Positions 10,094 to 19,859 of a DNA stretch of 64,000 nt are shown in pieces; the first letter of the stretch is position 1, and each line of letters begins with the position of its first letter. The stretch covers positions 10,685,501 to 10,749,500 of the forward strand of contig NC_079886.1 in assembly GCF_029227915.1 (NCBI RefSeq), written 5' to 3'. The notes beneath the pieces are model-generated. The model did not search any database and was not told the DNA's origin. It saw nothing but the letters and a program-made list of their open reading frames with translations. The translations under genes and the position numbers were made by a program. The DNA comes from Hydractinia symbiolongicarpus (taxonomy: Eukaryota > Cnidaria > Hydrozoa > Anthoathecata > Hydractiniidae).

Positions 10094-10513
10094 GCGGCAG
10101 CTCTTTTTGCGCAGGGACTTAAAGAGGGGTGGCGCAAACCTGCCACATTTTTGCCAACATTTTGACCAACATCGACTGACCAACATGTTGGCCAACAATG
10201 TTGGCCGGTTTGCGTTAGACGCCATCATGCTCAAGAAGAAAAAAAATGTCAAAAAATATTGGCCAACATTTATTAAATATTTAATACATGTTGGCCAACA
10301 TTTCCACCAAAATTTGCATGTTGGTAGCATGTTTGTCTGTTTCCGCTGGGTAACCAACATTATGGCCAACATTTCGACCAACATTTTAGCTTTCGAATGT
10401 TTTAATTCGAATTTTTTAAAATTCGAACTCCAAATCGAATGTTCTTAATTGATTTGAATGTTTATATATATTTTACATTTAGCATGTCCTTATAGCACCC
10501 TATTCATTTCAAA

Positions 10514-11279
10514 ATGGCTGACAAAAAGGAAGTGAGCAGTACCAAAAAGTCTGCTGCTGCAGCTGCAAACAAAAAACGCTCTTGGAATGATGATGAAGTA
10601 GAGACACTTATGTATGAAGCAAGACCATGCCTTTGGGACGTGGCTGATTCCACATATTCCAAGAAAGACGTAAAAGAACAAGCGTTAGCTGAGATTAAAG
10701 AAGAGATGGAAAAAGAAATACCCTTGATAAAATCGGGAGAGAGCTTACTAAGGAATCCAAGACCAAAAGTGGGCAAGGCATTTTCAAGAATAAAATGCGA
10801 TTTATTGAACACGCAAAGAAAACAGCAAAAAGCACGTCAATAGTCGACAAGATTACAAGCGCCTTTGAAACATAATCGAAGACGAGGAGGATGGAAGTGA
10901 AAAAGAGGAGGAGACTCCTGTAAAACAATCAGCCAAAGAAACTCCAGTAAACAATAACAAACGTAAACGTACCCCTAATTCAGCTGAACAAAAACAAAAG
11001 CTGATTTCAAAATGCATTGATGTATTGGATCGTCCGAAAAACCCTATAAAAGAGAAAGAGCTTGAAGAACCATTTGCTTTGTATGTTTCTGATCAGCTAA
11101 AAACATTAGATAAACGACGCAGGTTGCTTACAGAAAAACGAATCAATGACATATTATTTGAGATGCGCTTTTAGGAGTTTGACCAACCTACACGTTTCAA
11201 TCCTGGCGTTCACAATCAAAGATTTGCTGCTTCACCTATACAAGGACCTTATACTGCTATGTTAAATAATGATTTTTGA
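10514..11279 (+). pseudogene. MADF-domain protein of PIF/Harbinger element (broken)
   Basis: It opens with ATG at 10514. After an Ala/Lys-rich start comes a MADF-type helix region (RSWNDDEVETLMYEARPCLWD, then a second Trp-less helix). PIF/Harbinger elements encode such proteins to help the transposase bind DNA and enter the nucleus. The reading frame is disrupted by frame changes near 10797 and near 10874 and by an in-frame TAG at 11172-11174; homologous-looking coding sequence resumes after each and ends at TGA 11277-11279. The acidic/Lys-rich middle and a C-terminal helical segment are still visible. Confidence 0.72.
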
Positions 11280-11392
11280 TTATTGGTTAAGCCTTTCATT
11301 TGATAAATATAGTACTCTAAGCATAAAATATAGTGTTAAAATACAATAAATCCGCCTTGCTTTTCTTGTTTAGTTTTTGTCTATGCCTTTTT

Positions 11393-12340
11393 CTACTGCC
11401 AGTCGACACTTCCTTTATCAATAAAATATTCAGTAAATGTTTCTCGAATTACTTTAGCCGTTGTAGGAGCCTTTCTTCCAACTTGAGGCACAATAGATGA
11501 AGAGAAAACGCCAAGAGAGTTCTTGATATTCTCCGCTCTCCAGCTCCCTCGCACAATTTTGCCTGTCGAAGAAACGGAAACGACAAATTCAGGGGGAATA
11601 ATGTATTCATTTCTGCTTTTCCACTTGCAGAGAGAATTGTGCAGAACCACAGCACATGCTGTGATGGTACGAGCTTTTTCTGGCGATAATCGTAATGGTT
11701 ATAAAAAGATTCTCCATTTATTTGCCAGTATTACAAATAGATTCTCGGAAATTGTTCGTCCCCGGCTATGCCGGTAGTTATAGATTCACTTTTAAATTTG
11801 CGGGGTTAAATTTGCTTGAGCATAGGGCTTCATTATGTACAACTTTAAGGCAAATGCGTCATCCCAACAAAAACATGCGGGGTGTTGGTATATCCATGAG
11901 GTAAAGGAGTTGGGTCTGGGATGTTCATACTATTTTCCTCGAATTTTCTGCGCAAATCTGAGTTATTCCAAACTCCAGAATCATTCATTCGTCCATTACT
12001 ACCTATATCCGCATAAATACACTCGTAATCAGGACCATCTATAGCCAATAAGATTATTGAAAAACTTTTCTTGTAGTTGAGATATTCAGGAACAAGTGCC
12101 AGGTGGAGGTCTTATTAGGATATGCTTTCCATCAATAGCGCCTATGCAATTGGGAAAGTTCTACCTTGATGCAAACTTCTCAGATAACTTTTTCCAATCA
12201 TCTAGAATTTAAGGTATCTTGATATACTCTTTTCCGATGTACTCTGTGATCGCTTTAGTAACCTCATCAACAATATAAGATAATGTTCTTTCAGATACTC
12301 TGAATTGGAAACTTAAAGACTTATAAGTTCATTGGAAGTA
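11393..12340 (-). pseudogene. PIF/Harbinger DDE transposase relic
   Basis: Pieces of a HARBI1-like transposase appear in order on the minus strand. They are a helix region (YKSLSFQFRVSERT...), the first-Asp motif GAIDGKHI (near 12127-12150), DIGSNGRMNDSGVW (near 11970-12015), a VG-DDAF-type motif (near 11870-11885), the MKPY and NYR..SRGR..SE(N) region with the catalytic Glu (11750-11840), and a C-terminal VLHNSL segment ending at TAG 11393. The frame is broken several times: a stop before 12190, a one-base loss inside the second catalytic Asp motif, and stops near 11780-11800. It cannot encode an active enzyme. Confidence 0.75.
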
Positions 12341-12470
12341 AAAAAACAAATGAATGAACATTTCGTAATGTTGGCTACTTGTTTTTTTTAAAAATATTCG
12401 CCAACGCAAACAGTACCAACATGTTGGCCGAAATGAACGCGGTTAACCAATGTAAACAATGAATTTGAGG

Positions 12471-14238
12471 TCTAATTTATTTTGTCATGAAAATTAAAAA
12501 GAGAATTCGCCATCGAATTCGCTGTTCAATTCGCTTCGTGAAAATCCTCTTTTGCACATTAGATTAATCAACAAAGAATATTGCTTTTTACGATTATTTT
12601 TCAACGTTTTATAAGTTAGAATTTTTGACGAAAGAATAATAATTATTTCTCATGGTAAAACGCAGGAAGGTAACAATACCGTAATGCTTTACCGGAAAAA
12701 TAAAGTGTGCAAAATTTCAAGAAACTTCATGCGTTCAACTACCCACTGATTGCTGTTTATTCGAAGCATTACTATATGCACAATCTTTCAACACACTTTT
12801 GAAAAAGGTTGAAACAAGAAATTATATCAAAAGCGTTGTTGAATATACTATTGTTGAGTAAATTAACAACCTGCAGCGAATTCACAGATTCTGCCTCGCT
12901 TGGCGGAAATAAATTAATATCAATTATAGTTGGAAATAATTTGGAAATTTTTATTAAAAGATATTTAAGGGTGAACATAAGCCCCTGCCTTGCGCATTGC
13001 CCAAAACGGTAGTAAACCCTATAAAATAGTAGTTAACCTCGGATGTTAGTTGACCTTACGCTTTCTGATGCTAAATGCTACTTTGTACTGCTGAATACAA
13101 AGTTGAACAGTTGCACCATAGTCATACAAAAAAATGACGCACCCCAGCCAGCCAACAGGTATTTTATTTAAAAGAAAAGAGATAGTTATTCCCCAGACAA
13201 TTTTGAGAAAAAAGTGTTCGAATATTCTTTGATATAACTTAAGCGTTCGATTATTTAATTTAAGAGGTATCTGGCTTACATAAACAGCTTAACCAGAAGA
13301 TTGAGGTAAAATATTATTATAATTGTGTGTTATGAGATATATATATGGTTTTTTTGTTACAAATATCTGCATGGGTTATATTTGCAATACAGTATAGTTA
13401 AGTACTTGCGTAAAAACACGTCTAGTCATACGGACGATTTTATTAATTTACACAGAATTTTCAAACGATTGCTGTTGATTGGAAACTTTCTCCGGGTATT
13501 AATCTGTTTTTAAATTCAGCGAAAACAAAACTGTTTAGTGGTTGTCCATCTTTTGTTTTTGAGAATGTCCTATGATGTCATTTATCTTTAAAGCTGCTAT
13601 GTATTGTCATGTGTGGTTATGTTACTTTTTTATATTCATGCCCAAACGAAGTGAATGTTCAGAAATCCTCTGGTTTGCGGCCAGTAACATCTTAAGGAAT
13701 GTTTATGGACAGGCGGTCTTTCAGGCGGTAAATTTTCAGCTTGTTTTTATCTGAAAAAAAAAACTATCTCGGTTGGCGGGCTCGGTCCAAAATTACGCAA
13801 TGTAAAACAAAAGACATACTTTTTATCACAAAAGAAATTGATGAATTCAGCATAATAAAACCTTGCCTAGGTACATTGGTTCCGTAGATTATGATTACAT
13901 GGAAATAGTACACCCGTCTCGACAAATTCAACCGAAATCTTGACAAAGCACATATAAACACAATTTTTAGTTAAAATTTAATAGAGTAACCGAGACAGTC
14001 AGGTCAATCGCCCCAGCTCTCCTCATTTCTCACCCAATAAAAGCAAGAAGTTCAAATTCCTCAGAAAAAGAAGCAATTTATAAGCAACAACCAGCCTCAA
14101 CTGATTAAAAACTTCTAGAGACTTCTTGTTCTTGTTGTAAAAGTCAGTAAGTTTCATACGATTACGACGAACGTAATTTAAGACGAAGGTAGACTTCGAC
14201 TGAAGCACCGGCCTAACTGCGCAAGGGAACATGTTAAT
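12471..14238. other. Intergenic, nothing recognised
   Basis: AT-rich, with only short unsupported ORFs. No conserved motif, repeat or RNA gene was seen. Confidence 0.45.
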
Positions 14239-14319
14239 TTGATTCCACAAGAAGATACTTTATTCGGAGAAGCTTTCGCGAGAGAAACTTTCGCAAATTT
14301 TGTGTTTTTTGGACTTTTT

Positions 14320-14488
14320 CGCGAAACTTTCCCGCGAAACTTTCCCGCGAAACTTTCCCGCGAAACTTTTCCGCGAAACTTTTCCGCGAAACTTTCCCGC
14401 GAAACTTTCCCGCGAAACTTTCCCGCGAAACTTTCCCGCGAAACTTTCCCGCGAAACTTTCCCGCGAAACTTTCCCGCGAAACTTTCA
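14320..14488 (+). repeat. 13-bp minisatellite, 13 copies
   Basis: The unit CGCGAAACTTTCC starts at 14320 and every 13 bp up to 14476. Only units around 14359-14385 vary, with an extra T replacing a C. The array is flanked by looser relatives (TTCGCGAGAGAAACTTTCGC at 14274-14293; GTCGCGAAAGTT after 14499). Because 13 is not a multiple of three, every frame is open on both strands, giving long but meaningless ORFs. Confidence 0.95.
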
Positions 14489-14659
14489 AAAATGGCCAGT
14501 CGCGAAAGTTCATTAAGTACAAACTTTCTAAATTGTTGATTCGCAAAAGTTTATCCACTAATACTTAAAAAAAAATGTTTGTTTTAAAAGTTTTTTCTTG
14601 TCTCTCCCTCACTTGGCTATAAAGATATAAAAAAGAGACAACTGAAAAGAGACAAGAGA

Positions 14660-14971
14660 CAATTGAAGCCTTTGCATGCTGGTTGGATAATTGACTTTCA
14701 CAACTACATTACATTAGCCGATGGTAAAGATATCATCATTAATGGATGGAAAGCCGCTGGAATATACGACACCATTGTACTTAGATTAGGTAAGCCACCG
14801 ACCATAGGTCCTTTCCATGATATTGATTTCTCGGTCGATCAAGACCCTACCTTATAAGCGTTAAATATGGACGCCGTTTGCAGAATTGATGAAGAGGAGC
14901 GGAATGCTTATTATGCTTATAATCGAGTTACTGGCGAAGAAGTCGATGGCGACGATGCGTGGTATGTTTTA
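14660..14971 (+). pseudogene. Pogo/Tigger-type (CENP-B/jerky-like) DDE transposase C-terminal fragment
   Basis: The frame starting at the TTG of 14663 reads (L)KPLHAGWIIDFHNYI...GWKAAGI...DPF-like residues. The KPLHA-W and GW-KAGI pattern is typical of the region after the catalytic core in pogo/Tigger and jerky-like transposases. An in-frame TAA at 14855-14857 interrupts it. The same frame then continues with an acidic tail (MDAVCRIDEEERNAYYAYN...) to TAA at 14969-14971. There is no N-terminal or catalytic part, so it is a dead fragment. Confidence 0.55.
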
Positions 14972-15660
14972 TAAGAAGAAGATGTTGAAGAATGACCAAA
15001 ATAATGTCCACATAGAGGTTTTAACCCAAAACTCAAAGTTTCACATTTGATAAATTTTCCTTTTATTGAAAAGAAAACACATAAGAAACTTTTCGTACTA
15101 AAGTCAGGGAAACTAGACTACTATGCGCTTTCATTGGTTTCTTACAAAAAAAACGTGTATCATTCAGAATGTTATGATATGATTTTGTTCACGTTGAAAA
15201 ATGTAATCATGTTTTATTTTTCTAACGGTGAACCAACTTTAGATAGATAACCACTCAAAACTTATTAAAAGAGGACATCGGAATGTTTATAATATAAACC
15301 CTCACTAAGAGATATTTATTTATCACTGCAAAGATTTTAAAGGCATGACAATTAAACGTGTTGAATATTTGATGACACATGTGAGAGGAACGTGACTGTA
15401 AACGCATGTGGGCCTAAGGAACTTAAAAAGTTTTTCAAGCTTCGTATAATTTTTGACGAAACAAATAAAAAAAAAAATGAAAATAGAATCAAAAAAATAT
15501 ATCAGATTTCGTGGATTTTAATTTTTTTTCGACGTTGTTTAAAGTATAACTTTTCGCAACCTACAAATGATGCTGTTCGATAATTTCAGACAATAGTCAA
15601 AACGACTATTTCCACAACAATTGTTACGTCCAGGTCATTTTCTTGATTACACATTGAGAC
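14972..15660. other. Intergenic, nothing recognised
   Basis: AT-rich, with no supported coding or RNA feature. Confidence 0.4.
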
Positions 15661-15666
15661 ATATAT

Positions 15667-15850
15667 ACAGTGGAATCTTCTTAAAGCGTACATCCCCTAA
15701 AGCAAACACCTTCTTAAGACGGCCAAAAAAATTTGTCCCGAGGAATTTCTAATATATCCATGTTCCTAATAAACCCTTATAGTAACACCTCTTCTTCAAA
15801 GCGGACAGTCCAAAAAAGCAGACACTGCCTAAAGTGGACACTTCTTCCAT
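15667..15850. mobile_element. Decayed MITE-like repeat with AAGCGGACA words
   Basis: It starts TACAGTGGAATCTTCTTAAAGCG and contains several spaced copies of CTTAAAGCG / AAAGCGGACA / AAAGTGGACA. This layout resembles pogo/Tigger-type MITE ends (TA + CAGT...). No matching inverted end was found nearby, so it is truncated or decayed. Distantly similar words occur at 27495-27605. Confidence 0.4.
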
Positions 15851-16009
15851 GTCCCGAAAACATCTCGAATTGTTTCTTCTTCCAGAATTTACCTCTACGA
15901 ATCAGAGAAAGAAAAAAATTGACCAGCTGTGTAACTTTGCAATTATTTACTAGGTTTTTATATTCTTCTACCCTACTACTTAAAATGTCCAAAAAGGTCT
16001 GTGTTTAGC

Positions 16010-17990
16010 ATGAAGCTTAATTCGTTTTAATTTTTCCGATTTAGAACATTTAGCCATACTATCCTGAAAAGTCATTATCCGTTCATTCTTTTATTTATTT
16101 ATTCGTTTATATATATTCTAATATTTTGGGTACACGAATTTGTGTAGCAAATTCTGGTTGGTCATTAAACCATTCATTCATTTAAATGCATTTCTAATAA
16201 TTTTACTTCTTTAGGCCAAATTGTCCTTTACAAATGTTTCTTTACCTAACTGGTTTGCTTTAGTTTCAAAACACTTAATGTTATTTATACTTAATGCGCT
16301 AAAGGTATCGCTTTAATAGTCCAAAATCGCACTAATATATTCTGCACTTCCTATCAATGGTGAATATTCCAACTAATTAACTGCGCCGTAATCTAAACAT
16401 TTTTGAACGTACTGATTAATTGATTTTTATACTTTTGCAAATTTCAAGAACGAAAAAAAATTAACAAATTAGCATTGTTGAGATATTTTCGCCAGTCTAC
16501 TAGTCCTTTTTTACTAGTACTTTCTTTTGTGATAGAAACTTTCGCGAATTTTGCGAATTCACCGATTTTGATTTTTCCCAAGAATTAACGGGTATAAAAA
16601 ACTGAAATGCATTGTTTCACACTTTTTTAGGAAAATATGTACAAATACAAGTAAAGTAAAATATTTCGCGAAAAAGTAAACTTGCCTTAACATCAGAAAA
16701 TAAAAAACTGCTTTGCACGAAAGTCTAAAAAGTGTAAAAATACAAAAAAGGAAATTTACAAACAAAAACAAAAGCAAAAACCTAGAAAAACCCCTTTTAC
16801 TTTCAAAAAGATGTGGTGTTTAGTAATTTGGCGAAGAGTTATTTTCGCAAATCTGCTTTTTCCGGCAATTTCCGAGCAGACAAATCTCCCGTAATTTAAA
16901 TAAAGTTAGCGAAATTCGCAAAAATTAATGAACTTAGCGTATATGCAGAAAAAAAGATTTTCTCTAAAATTCACACCTCTTAAATTTAAAAATATCTTTT
17001 AAGAATCGTGCCATAAGCTTTCTCTTCCTTGACAATCAGACTTCAATACGCTGATCTCAAACGAAGTATAAAATCTTGTAGGGATTTCCTAAGGACAGTC
17101 AAATGTTTTGTCTGCTTCTCTATTTAAATATAAAGGAACCGATGCGAGAGGGCCAAAAAAGTTTTCCAATTCTAAGACCCAACTTTAGCTACATTTAGGG
17201 TGAAAAAAACTTATCTGCTATAAAAAGCGTTTGACTTACACAATTAAATGCAATTGTCTGTAAAAGCAATGTATGTATGGCGCGAATTTTATGAAAAATT
17301 TTAATTGTCGTTACCATGACAACAGGGGATCCTTGTTACTACGGGAACAAGTAGGTTATATTTGCTCGCGCCTAAACGCTGTTAAACTGTTATAACAACA
17401 TGGTGGTGATGTCGGAAATGTTGATTTGTTTATTTTCTGATTAGAAAGTGTTAAACGAATCTATGCTGAGAGCCGGATGGGGATTTCATCTTTAGTGAAT
17501 GAAGTGTCAAAAGAAACATGACTAAACGATGATGATGAAGTTATAAAGATTAATTTTTATGGATAAAATCATGGAGATGTAAAGTTGTTTGCTTTTTTAC
17601 ATTTCACGAGAGAACGAGAGACTATCTGTGTATATCTCTGCAAAGATTGTTTACGGGTCAGATGAAATTTTTAATAAAGTAATGTCAAGAAAATACTTGC
17701 ATGTTTATGTTTGATATAACGTTACTTAGTATAAAGACTTAAAGTTCTTATGAGTTAGGATGAGGTGTGTTAAATTTTCCAGTGTCAGTTCAGTACATGC
17801 ATTTTTTAAAATGATCGTACAACTTCGCGTAAATCTCAAACTGATAAGGATGGTAAATAAATATTGCTTTTTTCCGCATTTTCTGTGAAGAGTTATGTTA
17901 GGCGACTCCGTTTTCATTTAGTTATCAACCTAAGAATGTAGCTATTTAGGCACTACACGGAGGTTAACCAGATGTAAACAAATTACGCAT
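16010..17990. other. Intergenic with TTCGCGAAA-type words and one X-box
   Basis: Loose copies of TTCGCGAAT / GCGAAATTCGCAAAAATTAATG occur at 16538-16560, 16660-16672 and 16905-16945, a motif seen again near 14.3 and 56.9 kb. GTTACCATGACAAC at 17310-17323 is a near-ideal RFX X-box palindrome. No gene was recognised. Confidence 0.4.
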
Positions 17991-18009
17991 GCGTATACTT
18001 TCCTCAGCG

Positions 18010-18240
18010 GGCACACGACGTTTATTCAATGTTCATTCAACATTGAATGTTAGACGGGACTTCGCAGCCCTACGTTAGCAACGTTTTTTCAACGTTGGGT
18101 TAGCAACGTCGATGTGACCTACGTAAATCCAACGTCTTTTCAACTTTAGACGTTATTGTCTGACGTTGAATAGACGTCAGAAAAAGACATTTTCACTTTC
18201 AACGCAAAATCAACGTCTATTCAATGTCACAACGTTGAAG
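18010..18240. repeat. Cluster of AACGTT/CAACGTC short inverted repeats
   Basis: Over 230 bp there are more than ten ACGT-centred words (TTCAACGTT, AACGTTGGGTTAGCAACGTC, GACGTTGAATAGACGTC and similar), many pairing as small inverted repeats. CATTCAACATTGAATG near 18030 is itself a palindrome. It is probably the inside of a non-autonomous DNA transposon; the ends were not resolved. Confidence 0.5.
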
Positions 18241-18249
18241 TGACCACTG

Positions 18250-19859
18250 CCTGTGTAATCCTATCGTGTAATTGTACGACGTTTTTAGCAGTTGCAGATA
18301 TAAATAAGATATACATAATATAGGAAACCATCGGCTGCCTAAAAAGTTGAAAAAAATAAGTAGTAAGATTTTTGTTTGATAAAGATGATGAAAGTCTATT
18401 CTTAACACTGCATCTCTGTGTATTGTTGTTCCTACGTTACTTACTTACGTTACTTTATTATTGTAAGCTCGTAAAATCACGTACTGTGATTTGTTGGATT
18501 TCATTTCAACTTCTTATTCCCTTTAAAAAGGTAAACAAGATTGCGGCATTAAAACTTATGAATTTCAAAATTTTGCGGAATAAAAAGAATACGAACAAAT
18601 AATAGGAGATGAATGAACGGGAAAGTTTCTAGGTTTAAATAGAAAATAACCTCTTGTTAAAAATGAGAGTGTTAATCCTCCCAAATTTGACGGAAAATTC
18701 GCTAATACCAATTTTTATTCTCTTTTTCCGGAATAATCTCTTTTGTTTTAAGGTAGCTAAACTATATGTGCTTCCTCCCCATTATGCAAAACTTTAAAGC
18801 GACGCGTTTTACTCTTTATATACAAACTCCATGCACAAAATGTGTCTAATTACTCCAATCTTCTTTTATACGAAAATTTTAAAGTAACTCATATTTTGCA
18901 ATAAGGATTGTGTTCACGCCATAATGTTTTCACAGACAAAAGAGAAGCTTTCGTTTTTTGTGTTTACATTCTTTATCTTTGTTTATTCGTGTAAGCGATT
19001 TGTTTCCCTGTTTACTATAACCTAGCATGTTGAATTGTAGAAAAGCGACGCGTGTACATTTCTTTACAATCTTGTATATGATATGGAAGTAGCTACTACG
19101 CATAACCTTATTTGGCAGTTCTTCATTTTAGCGCGAAAACTAGAATGAAATCGACGCCATTGAAATGTTTTGGTTGACGTGACACAAACACAAGAGTGTA
19201 TAACGTGTTAGTTAATCGAAAACATATAAAAAATAATTTCTTGAAACAAAACAGAAACTTAACAAGACATATTTAATCTATATTTTGAAGTCTTCTTTTC
19301 AACAATATTTACCAATGTTTTGTATTCTCTGTCCTGAAAGAAATTTATTTACTTTCAAAGTAGCTTAAAGTTCTGCTTAAATAAATAACAGGCGATGTTA
19401 TCGATCAATATTTTTGCACAAAGTTTAACAGAGCCAATGGTTTTCGTAAGGGTTGAAAAAATTGAAAGCAAAACTAATGTATTTATGTCGTGATTTTTTT
19501 TAGAAAAACCATGTTCGTTTGTTTTATCAACTGTGGCTTTGCTTGTTACACTTAGCTTATCCAAGCTGTGTATTCTTACGAAGGTCGAATGTGGCTGTTA
19601 AATATTTCGTGTAGTAGTAATGTTTTAAGTGATTTTAAAAACTTCCTGTTATGCTTGCCAGTAACATCAAACTTTCTGTGGACTATGTTTTTATTTTGTT
19701 TTAGGTGTTTTATTTACCTTTCAACTTTTCCCTTACAGGTACAAGAAAAAAGTTGCATGCGAATCAATTTTTTCCGATAACAACACCGAGGTGTTATTCT
19801 TCCGTGAAGAGAACACTGATTTTAATTTACCTAACGCAGAGTTACTTAACTAATTCAAA
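18250..19859. other. Upstream region of the prostanoid-receptor-like gene
   Basis: No coding region was found. A T-rich acceptor-like CCCTTACAG ends at about 19738, so the 5' UTR may begin there after an intron or a trans-splice. No clear TATA box was identified. Confidence 0.35.

Larger units (their letters stand above)
10094..12470. mobile_element. Degraded PIF/Harbinger DNA transposon
   Basis: Two convergent relics typical of PIF/Harbinger elements lie here: a MADF (Myb/SANT-like) DNA-binding protein on the plus strand and a DDE transposase on the minus strand. The left end is packed with CCAACAT / TTGGCCAACA words (10154-10385), and one more CCAACATGTTGGCC lies near the right end at about 12415-12428. 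GGCGCAAACC (10128) and GGTTTGCGTTAGACGCC (10204) form a foldback at the left end. Exact terminal inverted repeats and the 3-bp target duplication could not be fixed by eye. Confidence 0.7.

Noticed and set aside
9975-10448. ORF on the plus strand with Gly/Pro runs
   Set aside because: It spans the right end of the piggyBac-type MITE and the CCAACA array. Its amino-acid runs come from the G/C tracts.
14178-14568. Overlapping ORFs on both strands reading repeats such as AKLSRETFPRNFP
   Set aside because: They are produced by the 13-bp tandem repeat, which keeps all frames open. No start context or protein family supports them.
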